Shown: positions 45,276 through 54,941, counted from the first letter of the stretch. The stretch is 64,000 bases of DNA from Rhodobacter maris (GCF_900217815.1 NZ_OBMT01000010.1:47196-111195), one strand, 5' to 3'. Numbers and translations are program-made. The notes: a model not told the origin generated them from the sequence alone.

Positions 45276-45559
45276 TCCGGGTTCCTTTCGCGGCCCCGTG
45301 CCGGGATCTCGGGGGGCGTGGAGCGCATATTCGCCGCCCGGGCGGAAAGCTCCAGCCGGGATGCGACGACGCTTGGGTGAAAAACGTCAGCGGCGGTGTC
45401 GCAAATGCGCCCCCTGTTTCCGATAGTGGAGGCCGCCGCTGCGTGGCTGGGGTTTCGCCGCGGCGGGCCGCGGCGACCCGGGCGGGGGCTGCCGCCCCCG
45501 CACCCCCGCCTGCCCGCGGCGCAAGAGGGAGGGGCGCGCCCCTTCCGGGCGGCGTTACG

Positions 45560-45764
45560 GGACTGCGCCCCACCGACCGGAAGGCGGGCCGCGATGCACG
45601 GGAAATGACGGGATCCGGTGTTGATACGCCTGATCGCGCCGAATCACCGCGCCGTGTTCGCGTGTGATCTGGTACGATCTTGCCGATTCTTTGCGATGCT
45701 GGCGCAAAAGTGCAAAAGCTGATGGGAATTTGCCCCACTCGATCTTCTTGAGGATCGTTTTTTT
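45560..45764 (+). ncRNA. Putative UpsM-type small RNA in the dcw leader (5' end uncertain)
   Basis: In Rhodobacter sphaeroides the dcw cluster is preceded by a long leader that yields the sRNA UpsM, about 200 nt, ending at an intrinsic terminator. Here a terminator followed by seven T (45740-45764) lies 436 bases before mraZ with no protein gene ahead of it on the plus strand, exactly that layout. The 3' end is set by the terminator; the 5' end is only estimated from UpsM length. I could not see a clear promoter or compare sequence. Confidence 0.45.
45740..45764 (+). terminator. Intrinsic terminator inside the dcw leader
   Basis: Stem of CGATCTT with GAGGATCG (seven pairs including one G-T) around loop CTTG at 45740-45757, followed by TTTTTTT (45758-45764). 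It has no protein gene upstream nearer than ackA, 1.4 kb away and behind the purU gene on the other strand, so it must end a non-coding or leader transcript. Confidence 0.75.
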
Positions 45765-45791
45765 GAAGGAACAATATATTGTGGCCTGAGT

Positions 45792-45805
45792 TTGAGATGG
45801 ATCAA
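45792..45805. promoter_or_regulatory. FNR-like box in the dcw leader
   Basis: TTGAGATGGATCAA matches nine of ten positions of TTGAT-N4-ATCAA. It lies about 400 bases before mraZ, between the two leader terminators. Function is unproven; chance is not excluded. Confidence 0.35.
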
Positions 45806-45895
45806 AGTTTTCCGGGACTTCCCAAGGAAGATGACACAAGCGCTTGAGTTTTCAGGGCGTCTGAAGGGCTTCGGGCAGGGGGGATTTCGCCACCT

Positions 45896-45940
45896 ATCCA
45901 AAATTTCCCTTGAATTCCCATGCCTGACCATGGCATTCCT
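45896..45940. promoter_or_regulatory. mraZ: 10-bp-phased repeat array, probable MraZ operator
   Basis: Five five-base boxes separated by exactly five bases: ATCCA (45896), TCCCT (45906), TCCCA (45916), GACCA (45926), TTCCT (45936). Read on the minus strand they follow (T/A)GG(G)N. The MraZ protein of E. coli binds direct TGGGN repeats with five-base spacers upstream of mraZ, so this is likely the autoregulatory site. Confidence 0.55.
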
Positions 45941-46103
45941 TGGTCATCGAGAAGACGGGCACGGGGCGGCAAGACCCCACGGCGCAAAGACCGGGTTTCA
46001 TACAGGCACCCGCTTCACGAACGAGAGAGATCCGGCGCGCGAGCGAGCAGACATCCCCCCAGGTGGCGCGCGCGAACGGACAGCCCAGAAGATGGGACGA
46101 GGG

Positions 46104-46143
46104 CGGCGGATCGAGCAGTGGCAGCAGCTCGATCCGCCGTTTT
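46104..46143 (+). terminator. Second intrinsic terminator or attenuator directly before mraZ
   Basis: A perfect 13-base stem (46104-46116 with 46127-46139; inner arms GGCGGATCGAGC and GCTCGATCCGCC) around a ten-base loop, followed by TTTT. It ends 57 bases before the mraZ start, so transcripts entering dcw from upstream must read through it. Confidence 0.7.
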
Positions 46144-46200
46144 CCATAACAGGCCACCGGAATGGCTCACCGGGGCAGGACAGGGACAGGAGTTGCCGCC

Positions 46201-46695
46201 TTGGCGGGCATGTTCATCGGCGAATACACCTTCAAGGTGGACAGCAAGGGTCGCGTGTCGATCCCGGCGCTGTTTCGTCGGGAACTCGAGGAGGGCGATG
46301 CCGAGGCCGCCGTCACCAAACGCCCCCGTCTCGTGCTCGTCTATGGCGCCGATACCCAGAAAATGCTGCAGGTTCATTCCTACACGGGCTTTCAGGCGCT
46401 GGCCGCGAAGATCAACGCGCTGCCTTACAGCGATCAGAGCCGCGCGATCCTGCAACGCTTCGTGCTCAACAAGGCCCATCCGACCGAGATCGACCCCGAT
46501 GGCCGCCTTGTGCTGCCCGCAAGCCTGCGCGAGCGTTTCAAGCTCGCGGGCGACGCCTATTTCGCCGGCATGGGCGATATTTTCGAGATCTGGAACCCCG
46601 AGACTTTCGCCGAGGTGGACAAGGCGCGGCTCGACAAGCTGATGGCCGACAAGGGCGAGGATTTCGACCCGCTAAGTCTGCTCGGAGGGGTCTGA
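46201..46695 (+). CDS. mraZ: Transcriptional regulator MraZ
   Basis: A 164-residue protein with two SpoVT-AbrB-like domains, each with the DxxGR motif ([10 protein letters not shown] near the start; [17 protein letters not shown] in the second half). It forms a DNA-binding ring and represses the dcw operon. TTG 46201 (MAGMFIGEY) is preferred because AGGAG lies eight bases upstream; ATG 46210 is the alternative but is 17 bases from that site. It is one base from rsmH. Confidence 0.93.
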   Translation: MAGMFIGEYTFKVDSKGRVSIPALFRRELEEGDAEAAVTKRPRLVLVYGADTQKMLQVHSYTGFQALAAKINALPYSDQSRAILQRFVLNKAHPTEIDPDGRLVLPASLRERFKLAGDAYFAGMGDIFEIWNPETFAEVDKARLDKLMADKGEDFDPLSLLGGV

Positions 46696-46696
46696 G

Positions 46697-47707
46697 ATGG
46701 AAGCCCAGCCCCACATTCCGGTTTTGTTGCGGCCGCTCCTTGAAGCGGTCGCGCCTGTCTTTGGCACCTGGATCGACGGCACCTTTGGTGCGGGCGGCTA
46801 TACGCGCGGGCTCATGGCCGCGGGCGCGGCCCGGGTGATCGGCATCGACCGCGACCCGGCCGTGTTCGCCATGGCCGAGACCTGGCGCGGGGAGTATGGC
46901 GACCGGCTGACGCTGGTGGAGAACACATTCTCCGAACTCGATACCGTCGCCTCGGAGGACGCGCCCGAGGGCGTGGCGGGGGTGGTGCTCGACCTTGGTG
47001 TCTCCTCGATGCAGCTGGATCAGGCCGAGCGCGGGTTTTCCTTCCTGCGCGACGGGCCGCTCGACATGCGGATGTCGCAAGAGGGGCCGAGCGCGGCAGA
47101 TATCGTCAATACCGCCGAGGAGGGGGCGCTCGCCGACATCCTCTATCATTATGGCGAGGAACGCGCCTCGCGCCGGATCGCGCGGGCGATCGTGGCCGCG
47201 CGCGCCACTGCGCCCTTCGAGAGCACGAAACAGCTCGTAGGCGTCATCGAGCGCTGCCTGCCGCGCCCGAAGCCCGGCCAGAGCCACCCCGCCACACGAT
47301 CATTTCAAGCGCTCCGCATTGCGGTGAACGATGAATTCGGGCAATTGATCGCAGGGTTGGAGGCGGCGGAACGCGCGCTTGCACCGGGGGGCAAACTGGC
47401 TGTCGTCACCTTTCATTCGCTTGAGGATCGCGTCGTGAAACGCTTCTTCCAGGCGCGCTCGGGTCGGGCCGCAGGGGGCAGCCGCTATGCGCCGGAGGCG
47501 GCGCAGGAAGCGGCCGCCTTCACGTTGCTGACCCGCAAGGGGGTCGGCCCAGACGATCGGGAGCTGGCCGAGAACCCGCGCGCCCGCTCGGCCATCCTGC
47601 GGGTGGGGCTGCGCACCGAGGCGCCCGCAGGCACCGCTGACCGCGCCACATTGGGCTTGCCCGCCCCCGTTCTCTCCAAACCCGCAAACCGGGAGCGCCG
47701 CAGATGA
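46697..47707 (+). CDS. rsmH: 16S rRNA (cytosine1402-N4)-methyltransferase
   Basis: A 336-residue SAM-dependent methyltransferase modifying the ribosomal P site. The N-terminal [16 protein letters not shown] motif [34 protein letters not shown] and the C-terminal [11 protein letters not shown] / [15 protein letters not shown] are all diagnostic. The stop overlaps ftsL by four bases. Confidence 0.96.
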   Translation: MEAQPHIPVLLRPLLEAVAPVFGTWIDGTFGAGGYTRGLMAAGAARVIGIDRDPAVFAMAETWRGEYGDRLTLVENTFSELDTVASEDAPEGVAGVVLDLGVSSMQLDQAERGFSFLRDGPLDMRMSQEGPSAADIVNTAEEGALADILYHYGEERASRRIARAIVAARATAPFESTKQLVGVIERCLPRPKPGQSHPATRSFQALRIAVNDEFGQLIAGLEAAERALAPGGKLAVVTFHSLEDRVVKRFFQARSGRAAGGSRYAPEAAQEAAAFTLLTRKGVGPDDRELAENPRARSAILRVGLRTEAPAGTADRATLGLPAPVLSKPANRERRR

Positions 47708-48093
47708 AGACCATCTCCTATCTCTTTGCCGCGCTTGTCGTTCTGGGGCTCGCCTTCTGGGCCTACCATGTCAATTATGCGACCAAGGACCGGCTGGCCG
47801 AACTGCGCCGGCTCGACAATCAGATCGCCGATCTGCAGGAAGGGCTGAGCGTGCTGCGTGCGGAATGGGCCTATTTGAACCGCCCCGAGCGGCTGCGCGA
47901 ACTCGTCAATCTCAACTTCGCCACGCTGGGTCTGCTGCCGCTCGCCCCCGAGCAGTTCGGCACCGTCGCCCAGGTGGCCTATCCGCCCGCCGATGCCGAA
48001 CTCGAGGGCCGCGAAAACCCGGCGCTCTCGGAGATGGAACTCTCGCCGGCGATCGACGTGATGTCCCGCCGCAGCCAGGAGGTCGCGCAATGA
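47704..48093 (+). CDS. ftsL: Cell division protein FtsL
   Basis: A 129-residue bitopic protein with a membrane helix at residues 4-22 ([20 protein letters not shown]) and a periplasmic leucine-zipper-like coiled coil ([35 protein letters not shown]). It joins FtsQ and FtsB in the divisome. The family is weakly conserved, but the LNRPERL motif and position between rsmH and ftsI make it secure. Both ends overlap neighbours by four bases. Confidence 0.92.
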   Translation: MKTISYLFAALVVLGLAFWAYHVNYATKDRLAELRRLDNQIADLQEGLSVLRAEWAYLNRPERLRELVNLNFATLGLLPLAPEQFGTVAQVAYPPADAELEGRENPALSEMELSPAIDVMSRRSQEVAQ

Positions 48094-49892
48094 CAACGCC
48101 GCGCACGCCGCTTCGCCCGCTGGCCCGCATCCTCGATGCCCGCGCCCGTGGCGAGAACCCCGACCGGATCGAGCGGGAGAACCTGCGCGCCCGTGGCGAG
48201 GCCGGGCGCGAGGCGGCGCGCGCGCGCGTCGAATGGCGGATCTGGCTCGTCGTGGCGATCTTCGTGATGTGCTTCTCGGCGGTTGGGGTGCGGATGGGCA
48301 CGATTGCCGCCGCCACGCCTGAAGAGCCCGAACGCGGCGACAGCGCGCCCGCGATTTTGGCGCAACGCGCCGATATCACCGACCGCGAGGGACGGGTTCT
48401 GGCCACCAACCTCGTGACCCATGCGCTTTACGCCCAGCCGCCGATGATGGTCGATCCGGCGGGCACTGCGCAGAAGCTGGTGCAGATCTTCCCCGATCTG
48501 GATCTCAAACGCCTCACGGCCGATTTTACCGGCACGCGCAAATTCGTCTGGATCAAGAAGAAGATCTCGCCTGAGCAGATGCAGGCGGTGCATGACATCG
48601 GTGAGCCGGGGCTCCTGTTTGGCCCGCGTGAGATGCGGCTCTATCCCAATGGCAAGCTCGCGGCGCATGTGCTGGGCGGGGCACGGTTCGGCGCCGAAGG
48701 CGTGGCCTCGGCCGAGATCATCGGCACAGCCGGGGTCGAGAAGGCCTTCGATGGCTGGTTGCGCGACCCCGCCAACAAGGGCGCGCCGCTCGTGCTCTCG
48801 ATCGATCTCACCGTGCAGCAGGCGCTGGAAGAGATCCTCGCGGGCGGCATGCGGCTGATGAATTCCAAAGGCGCGGCCGCGGTGGTGATGGAGGTGCATA
48901 CGGGCGAGGTTGTGGCGATGGCGAGCCTGCCCGATTTTGACCCGAACGACCGCCCGGCGCCACTCGCCAAGGGGGATGCCTCCGACAGCCCGCTGTTCAA
49001 CCGCGCGGTGCAGGGCGTTTACGAGCTTGGCTCGACCTTCAAGATCTTTGCCGTGGCGCAGGCGCTCGAGCTTGGCCTCGTGAACCCGGCGACGATGATC
49101 GAGGCGAATTCGCCGATGACCTGGGGCCGCTTCAAGATCCGCGATTTCCACAATTACGGACCATGGCTTTCGGTCACCGACGTGATCGTGGAAAGCTCCA
49201 ACATTGGAACGGCGCGGATTGCGCTGATGATCGGCGGGGAGCGGCAGAAGGCTTTCCTCACGCGGCTCGGCCTGCTCGACCCCTCGCCGGTGGAGTTGGC
49301 CGAGGCCCCTTCGGTGCGCCCGCTCAGCCCGCCGAAATGGTCGGAAATTTCCTCCATGACGGTGGCTTACGGGCATGGCATCGCGGCTTCGCCGATCCAT
49401 CTGGCGGCGGCCTATGCGACGATCGCGAATGGCGGATACCGGATTACGCCAACGCTGGTGCATGGCGCCGATCACCCGCCGGGCGAGGCGGTGATCAGCG
49501 AGCGGACGGCGCAGACCGCGCTTGCGATGATGCGTGCAGTGGTGACGCGCGGCACCGCCTCCTTTGCCGATGTGAAGGGCTATGAGGTTGCGGGCAAGAC
49601 CGGCACCGCCGACAAGGTGCGCCCCTCCGGCGGCTATTATGACGACAAGGTGATTGCCACCTTCGCCTCGGCCTTCCCGGCCTCGGACCCGAAATATGTG
49701 CTGGTGCTGACGCTCGACGAGCCTTCGGCCTTTGCCGCCAATGCCAATCGCCGCACAGCGGGCTGGACGGCGGTGCCGGTTGCCGCCGAGGTGATCCGCC
49801 GCATCGCGCCGCTTCTGGGGCTGCGCCCGGCCGATGTGGTGCCCGAGGAGATGGCGGGGATCCAGCTGGTGAAAGCCGCGGGCGGGCATTGA
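48090..49892 (+). CDS. ftsI: Septal peptidoglycan transpeptidase (PBP3)
   Basis: A 600-residue class B penicillin-binding protein. A cytoplasmic tail and a membrane helix (about 50-72, IWLVVAIFVMCFSAVGVRM) come first, then the dimerisation domain, then the transpeptidase domain with the three motifs: active Ser in GSTFK, SSN in VESSNIGTA and KTG in VAGKTGTADK. It cross-links septal peptidoglycan together with FtsW. ATG 48090 overlaps ftsL by four bases. Confidence 0.95.
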   Translation: MTTPRTPLRPLARILDARARGENPDRIERENLRARGEAGREAARARVEWRIWLVVAIFVMCFSAVGVRMGTIAAATPEEPERGDSAPAILAQRADITDREGRVLATNLVTHALYAQPPMMVDPAGTAQKLVQIFPDLDLKRLTADFTGTRKFVWIKKKISPEQMQAVHDIGEPGLLFGPREMRLYPNGKLAAHVLGGARFGAEGVASAEIIGTAGVEKAFDGWLRDPANKGAPLVLSIDLTVQQALEEILAGGMRLMNSKGAAAVVMEVHTGEVVAMASLPDFDPNDRPAPLAKGDASDSPLFNRAVQGVYELGSTFKIFAVAQALELGLVNPATMIEANSPMTWGRFKIRDFHNYGPWLSVTDVIVESSNIGTARIALMIGGERQKAFLTRLGLLDPSPVELAEAPSVRPLSPPKWSEISSMTVAYGHGIAASPIHLAAAYATIANGGYRITPTLVHGADHPPGEAVISERTAQTALAMMRAVVTRGTASFADVKGYEVAGKTGTADKVRPSGGYYDDKVIATFASAFPASDPKYVLVLTLDEPSAFAANANRRTAGWTAVPVAAEVIRRIAPLLGLRPADVVPEEMAGIQLVKAAGGH

Positions 49893-49992
49893 GCGGCGAG
49901 GGGCGGCACCGGTCCGGCGTGCCGTCCGATCGCTTCGACGCCCACGATCACGAGGCTTTGCGCCGGTTCTGGCGCATCGCCGCAGGGGCGCG

Positions 49993-50021
49993 TTGACGGG
50001 GCGCGACCTTCCTCGATAAAT
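49993..50021 (+). promoter_or_regulatory. Candidate promoter before murE
   Basis: TTGACG (49993-49998), 17 bases, ATAAAT (50016-50021) in the 158-base gap between ftsI and murE. The start would lie near 50028, 23 bases before the murE ATG. Confidence 0.4.
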
Positions 50022-50050
50022 GGGCAAAACGGCACGAAAGGACACCAGAT

Positions 50051-51535
50051 ATGGCCCCGACAGCGAAGCCATTGAGCGCATTGGGCCTGACGGCCCGGTC
50101 GGGCGAGGATGTCTCGGTTTCCGGGCTTTCGGTCGACAGTCGGCAGGTGTTGCCCGGCCATCTCTTTGCCGCGCTGCCCGGCACCAAGGTGCATGGCGCG
50201 ACTTTTGTTCCGGCCGCGATCGAGCGCGGCGCGGGGGCGGTGCTGACCGATCGCGAAGGCGAGGAGATCGCGCGGGCGGCGCTTGCAAGCGCGCCCGTGG
50301 CGCTGGTTGTCGTGGAAGATGCCCGCCTTGCCCTTGCCTGCGCCGCGGCGCTCTTTTTTGGGGCCCAGCCCGAGACGATGATCGCCGTGACCGGCACCAA
50401 TGGCAAAACGTCGGTCGCCACTTTCACCCGCATGCTCTGGCAGGCGATGGGCCTTGAGGCCGCCAATATCGGCACCACCGGCGTCGAAGGCGCTTTCACC
50501 GCGCCCTCCGCCCATACCACGCCCGAGCCGATCACGCTGCACCGGCTGCTCTCTGAAATGGCCGCCGCCGGGGTCACCCATGCGGCGATGGAGGCCAGCT
50601 CGCACGGGCTCGCACAGCGCCGGCTTGACGGGGTGATGCTGCGCGCCGCCGCCTTCACCAATTTCACCCAAGATCACCTCGATTATCACGAGAGCTTCGA
50701 GGCGTATTTCGAGGCCAAGGCCGGGCTTTTCACCCGCGTTCTGCCGGACGAGGGCACGGCCGTGCTCAATATCGACGACCCGAAGGGCGCCGAGCTGGCC
50801 CGCCGCGCCACCGAGCGGGGGCAAAAGGTGATCCGGGTCGGGCGCGCCGATGCCTGTGAGATCCAGCTTCAGGCGCAACGGTTTGACGCCGCGGGGCAGG
50901 ATGTGCGCTTTCTCTACATGGGCGGGCCGCAGCTGGTGCGCCTGCCGCTGATCGGCGGCTTTCAGGCGATGAATGCGCTCACAGCCGCCGGGCTCTGCAT
51001 CGCCTGCGGCGCGGCCCCCCGCGAGGTGTTTGCCGCGCTCGGCCAGCTTTCGACCGTGCGCGGGCGGATGCAGCTTGCCGCCACCCGAACGAATGGCGCC
51101 ACGGTCTTTGTCGATTTTGCCCATACCCCGGATGCGGTCGAGACCGCGCTGAAAGCGCTCAGGCCGCATGTGATGGGCCGCCTTGTGGCGATTGTCGGCG
51201 CGGGGGGCGACCGCGACCGCACCAAGCGTCCGCTGATGGGCGCCGCGGCCACGCGCCATGCCGATCTTGTTATCGTGACGGACGACAATCCCCGCACCGA
51301 AGACCCGGCCGCGATCCGCGCAGCCGTGAGGGAGGGCGCGGGGTCGGAAGCCGTGGAGGTGGGCGACCGGGCCGAGGCGATCCTGCGCGGGGTCGATGCG
51401 CTGGGGCCCGGCGACGCGCTCCTGATCATGGGCAAGGGACATGAGCGGGGCCAGGTGATCGGCACGGATATCTTTCCGTTTGACGATGCGGAACAGGCCT
51501 CGATCGCGGTCGCGGCCCTCGACGGGGTGATCTGA
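50051..51535 (+). CDS. murE: UDP-MurNAc-tripeptide synthetase (meso-DAP adding)
   Basis: A 494-residue Mur ligase. ATP motif GTNGKTS is at about 117-123; VTHAAMEASSHGL and FTQDHLDYH are conserved. DNPRTEDP carries the DNPR signature of enzymes that add meso-diaminopimelate, so the wall is of the usual Gram-negative type. The murF start follows two bases after its stop, forming a coupled pair. Confidence 0.96.
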   Translation: MAPTAKPLSALGLTARSGEDVSVSGLSVDSRQVLPGHLFAALPGTKVHGATFVPAAIERGAGAVLTDREGEEIARAALASAPVALVVVEDARLALACAAALFFGAQPETMIAVTGTNGKTSVATFTRMLWQAMGLEAANIGTTGVEGAFTAPSAHTTPEPITLHRLLSEMAAAGVTHAAMEASSHGLAQRRLDGVMLRAAAFTNFTQDHLDYHESFEAYFEAKAGLFTRVLPDEGTAVLNIDDPKGAELARRATERGQKVIRVGRADACEIQLQAQRFDAAGQDVRFLYMGGPQLVRLPLIGGFQAMNALTAAGLCIACGAAPREVFAALGQLSTVRGRMQLAATRTNGATVFVDFAHTPDAVETALKALRPHVMGRLVAIVGAGGDRDRTKRPLMGAAATRHADLVIVTDDNPRTEDPAAIRAAVREGAGSEAVEVGDRAEAILRGVDALGPGDALLIMGKGHERGQVIGTDIFPFDDAEQASIAVAALDGVI

Positions 51536-51536
51536 G

Positions 51537-52985
51537 ATGGCGCTCTGGACCTCTGCCGAACTCGCCATTGCCACCCATGGTCGGGCCAGCCGTGCCTTCG
51601 AGGTCACGGGGATCTCGATCGACAGCCGCGCAATTGTGCCGGGCGATCTCTTCGTGGCGCTGAAAGATGTGCGTGACGGCCATGATTTCGTGGCCGATGC
51701 GCTCAGGAAGGGCGCGGCGGCCGCGCTGGTGAGCCGGGTGCCCGAGGGCTGTTCCGCGACCGATCCGCTTCTTGTTGTGGCGGATGTTCTTGAGGCTTTG
51801 CAAGCTCTTGGCCGGGCCGGGCGGGCACGTTCTACGGCCCGGGTGATTGCCGTCACCGGCTCAGTGGGCAAAACCTCGACCAAGGAGATGCTGCGCGCGG
51901 TGCTGTCGCCGCAAGGCAAGGTCCATGCCGCCGAGGCGAGTTTCAACAACCATTGGGGTGTGCCGGTGACGCTTGCGCGCCTGCCCGTTGATGCCGATTT
52001 CGCCGTGGTCGAGATCGGCATGAACCATCCCGGAGAAATCGCGCCGCTCGCGCGCCTCACCCGCCCGCATGCGGCGCTGATCACCACCGTCGCGGCGGCG
52101 CATCTTGAGGCCTTCGAGAGCCTTGCGGGGATCGCGCGCGAGAAGGCCGCGGTCTTCGAGGGGCTCGAGCCGGGGGGCACGGCAGTGGTGCCGACCGGGC
52201 TTGAGGTGACGCCGATCCTGATCGGGGCGGCGCGGGCCCATGCCGCGCGCACGATCACCTTTGGCCCCGAACCGGGCTCGGAATATCTGCTGAAATCGGC
52301 CACGATCTCGGGCGATGCGACGATCGTGCAGGCCGAGAGTGCCGCAGGTCCGCTCCTCTTCAAGGTGATGACACCCGGAAAGCACTTTGCGTCCAATGCT
52401 CTGGGGGTGCTCGCTCTGGCCGAGGCGGTGGGCGCCGACCCGGCCCTTGTCGCGCTCGATCTTGCGCTCTGGCGTCCGCCCGCAGGGCGCGGCAGCCGCG
52501 AGCGGATCTGGCTCGACCTGATCGACGAGACGCAGAGTTTCGATCTCTTTGACGATGCCTTCAACGCCAATCCGACCTCGCTTGAGGCCGCGCTCGAGGT
52601 GCTGGCCGGGCAGCGCCCGCGCGATGGGGTGGGGCGGGTGCATCATGGCCGCCGGGTCGCCATTCTGGGTGACATGCTGGAGCTCGGCCCCGAGGAGGTG
52701 GCGCTGCATCTGGCCATCGCCGAACATCCGGCGCTGGCGCAGGTCGATCTTGTTCATGCGGCGGGCCCGCTGATGTGGCATCTCTTTGACGCGCTGCCGC
52801 GCGAGAAGCGCGGCGAATGGCATGCGAGCGCGCCCGAGCTTGTGGCGCGGGCGCCGCATCTGGTCGATGCCGGCGATGTCGTGCTCGTGAAGGGCTCGAA
52901 GGGCTCGAAAGTCAGTCTGGTTGTTGACGCGCTGCGCAAACTCGGCCAACCGGGCGCGGCGGATGCTTTCAGGGGAAGAGAATAA
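51537..52985 (+). CDS. murF: UDP-MurNAc-tripeptide--D-Ala-D-Ala ligase
   Basis: A 482-residue Mur ligase that adds the dipeptide made by Ddl. ATP motif [11 protein letters not shown] is at about 109-119; [17 protein letters not shown] and [13 protein letters not shown] are typical. The last base of its stop codon is the first base of the mraY ATG (TAATG), so they are translated together. Confidence 0.95.
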   Translation: MALWTSAELAIATHGRASRAFEVTGISIDSRAIVPGDLFVALKDVRDGHDFVADALRKGAAAALVSRVPEGCSATDPLLVVADVLEALQALGRAGRARSTARVIAVTGSVGKTSTKEMLRAVLSPQGKVHAAEASFNNHWGVPVTLARLPVDADFAVVEIGMNHPGEIAPLARLTRPHAALITTVAAAHLEAFESLAGIAREKAAVFEGLEPGGTAVVPTGLEVTPILIGAARAHAARTITFGPEPGSEYLLKSATISGDATIVQAESAAGPLLFKVMTPGKHFASNALGVLALAEAVGADPALVALDLALWRPPAGRGSRERIWLDLIDETQSFDLFDDAFNANPTSLEAALEVLAGQRPRDGVGRVHHGRRVAILGDMLELGPEEVALHLAIAEHPALAQVDLVHAAGPLMWHLFDALPREKRGEWHASAPELVARAPHLVDAGDVVLVKGSKGSKVSLVVDALRKLGQPGAADAFRGRE

Positions 52986-54067
52986 TGCTCTACTGGCTTG
53001 CCAATCTCTCCGACGGAGGGGATTTTTTCAATCTTTTCCGATACATAACATTTCGTGCCGGGGGGGCTTTCTTCACGGCGCTGATCTTTGGCTTCCTGTT
53101 TGGCCGGCCCTTGATCACGGTCTTGCGCCGCAAGCAGGGCAAGGGCCAGCCGATCCGCGACGATGGCCCCGCCACGCATTTCGCCAAGGCCGGCACGCCC
53201 ACCATGGGGGGCTTGCTGATCCTCTCGGCGCTGCTCTTTTCAACGCTGCTCTGGGCCCGGCTCGACGAGGCTTATGTCTGGATCGTGCTCGGCGTGACCT
53301 ATGGCTATGCGGCGATCGGCTTTGCCGATGATTACGCCAAGGTGACGAAGCAGAACACCAAGGGCGTGAGCGGGCGCAAACGGATGGCGCTTGGCCTCGC
53401 GCTGGCGGCGGTGGCGGCAACGCTCGCTGCCCTCGTGCATCCGCCGGAACTTGCCTGGCAACTGGCGCTGCCGGTGTTCAAGGATGCGCTGGTCAATCTC
53501 GGGTTTTTCTTCATCCCCTTTGCGATGTTCGTGATCGTTGGCGCAGCCAATGCCGTGAACCTGACCGACGGGCTTGACGGGCTTGCCATCATGCCGGTGA
53601 TGATCGCCGCCGCCGCCCTGGGCGCTATCGCCTATGTGGTGGGGCGTGCAGACTTCACGCAATATCTGGGTGTGCATTTCGTGCCCGGCACGGGCGAGTT
53701 GTTTGTTTTTACCGCTGCGCTGATCGGCGGAGGCTTGGGCTTTTTGTGGTATAACGCGCCGCCTGCGGCGGTGTTCATGGGCGACACGGGCTCGCTGGCG
53801 CTCGGTGGCGCGCTCGGGGCGATTGCGGTCTGCACCAAGCACGAGCTGGTGCTGGGCGTCGTCGGCGGGCTCTTCGTGGTGGAAGCGCTCAGCGTGATCA
53901 TCCAGGTCGGCTATTTCAAGGCGACCGGCAAGCGCGTTTTCCTGATGGCGCCGATCCACCACCATTTCGAGAAGAAGGGCTGGGCCGAGCCGCAGATCGT
54001 GATCCGGTTCTGGATCATTGCGCTGATCCTGGCGCTGATCGGGCTCGCAACGCTGAAAGTGCGCTGA
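52985..54067 (+). CDS. mraY: Phospho-MurNAc-pentapeptide transferase
   Basis: A 360-residue membrane enzyme with about ten helices that makes lipid I. The Asp-rich motifs are [24 protein letters not shown] and [12 protein letters not shown], and [13 protein letters not shown] is the conserved HHH loop. A terminator follows, unlike in a continuous dcw operon. Confidence 0.96.
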   Translation: MLYWLANLSDGGDFFNLFRYITFRAGGAFFTALIFGFLFGRPLITVLRRKQGKGQPIRDDGPATHFAKAGTPTMGGLLILSALLFSTLLWARLDEAYVWIVLGVTYGYAAIGFADDYAKVTKQNTKGVSGRKRMALGLALAAVAATLAALVHPPELAWQLALPVFKDALVNLGFFFIPFAMFVIVGAANAVNLTDGLDGLAIMPVMIAAAALGAIAYVVGRADFTQYLGVHFVPGTGELFVFTAALIGGGLGFLWYNAPPAAVFMGDTGSLALGGALGAIAVCTKHELVLGVVGGLFVVEALSVIIQVGYFKATGKRVFLMAPIHHHFEKKGWAEPQIVIRFWIIALILALIGLATLKVR

Positions 54068-54102
54068 GCCCCGCGCCGCCCCCGCCACAGAGAAATGCGC
54101 AG

Positions 54103-54130
54103 ACCGGCGTGCCCAGGGCGCGCCGGTTTT
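54103..54130 (+). terminator. Intrinsic terminator after mraY
   Basis: Arms ACCGGCG (54103-54109) and CGCCGGT (54121-54127) with an inner GCCC/GGC pairing, followed by TTTTCGTTT. Confidence 0.7.
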
Positions 54131-54341
54131 CGTTTGCCCGCGACGAAAAGCGCAGGCCCAGAGCCCCCTGTGCGTCAGATTGCTCTCTTTTCCGTGTCCG
54201 GCTTTGTCGTAATCATCCGCGCAGCGCTTCGTCCGCCGGGGGTGGCACCTGCCTCCGGGGCGACGGCTCGAGGCGCAGCGCTGGTGGCCTTCCGGCCCCG
54301 GCGTTTCGCGCCTCGGTCCGGATACATCAAAGGAACACCCC

Positions 54342-54713
54342 ATGTCCGATACCCCGATGATCAAGAACTTCACCGACCCGCTCAAAATCACCGCGCTGCT
54401 GCTGCCGTTTCTCGTGTTCTTCGCCGATCTCTCGGGGATGAGCAATCTGACGCTGGGCTGGGGGCCGGTGATCGCGATCACGATCGGGCTTCTCGCGCTG
54501 TGCCGGTTTCTCGATGTCGTGGTCGGCGCCGATGAGCGGCCGATGACCGCCGAGCGTGCCCGGGTGGCGATCTGGGTGTTTTTGATGATGCTTGATCTCG
54601 TTGCGCTGATCTTTGCGATGATGCAGCCGGGCCTGACCTGGCTCGTCGCCGCGCTCGCGGTCACTTTCGGCTTTGTCGGCATCCTCGGCCCGGGCCTGAA
54701 AAAACGCGGCTGA
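54342..54713 (+). CDS. Small membrane protein of unknown function
   Basis: A 123-residue protein with four predicted membrane helices (ITALLLPFLVFFADLSG, PVIAITIGLLALCRFL, AIWVFLMMLDLVALIFAMM, LVAALAVTFGFVGILG). No family recognised. It sits alone between two terminators inside the dcw cluster, 274 bases after mraY. AAAGGAA lies before the ATG. A role in cell-envelope synthesis is possible only by position. Confidence 0.65.
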   Translation: MSDTPMIKNFTDPLKITALLLPFLVFFADLSGMSNLTLGWGPVIAITIGLLALCRFLDVVVGADERPMTAERARVAIWVFLMMLDLVALIFAMMQPGLTWLVAALAVTFGFVGILGPGLKKRG

Positions 54714-54743
54714 TCCCCGCCCCGCTACGTCCTCGTCTTGCGG

Positions 54744-54771
54744 CCCCGTTTCCGAAAGGAAGCGGGGTTTT
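54744..54771 (+). terminator. Intrinsic terminator after the small membrane protein gene
   Basis: Ten-base stem CCCCGTTTCC (54744-54753) with GGAAGCGGGG (54758-54767), loop GAAA, then TTTT. It separates the small membrane protein from the DedA gene. Confidence 0.8.
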
Positions 54772-54941
54772 CCTGTACCGGGGGGCGCAGGAGGACGCGA
54801 GCTCTCTCCAGGACCGCAGCCGCGGCCCCAATCCCCCGTCGACCGGCATTTTGCGCCCGCAAGCCGGGGCAGGGGTTTTCCTTCTGCGACGGGCCGCCTA
54901 TCTGGGGCAGGCGATCCCGCCCGCTTGCCCGAAAGCCTCCC

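Larger units (their letters stand above)
45276..46200. other. Gene-free stretch upstream of mraZ (dcw leader)
   Basis: This 925-base interval has no convincing protein gene on either strand. It starts with GC-rich inverted repeats (arms GCGGGGGC 45482-45489 and GCCCCCGC 45494-45501), then changes to lower GC after about 45660. It holds two intrinsic terminators, an FNR-like box, a phased repeat array and two GANTC sites (45641-45645, 45685-45689), each listed separately. Confidence 0.7.

Noticed and set aside
45482..45501. Hairpin before the dcw leader as another copy of the 48-nt repeat
   Set aside because: The G/C stem is similar, but the CGGG linker and the TCGCCTCGGC stem are missing; it may be only a distant relative.
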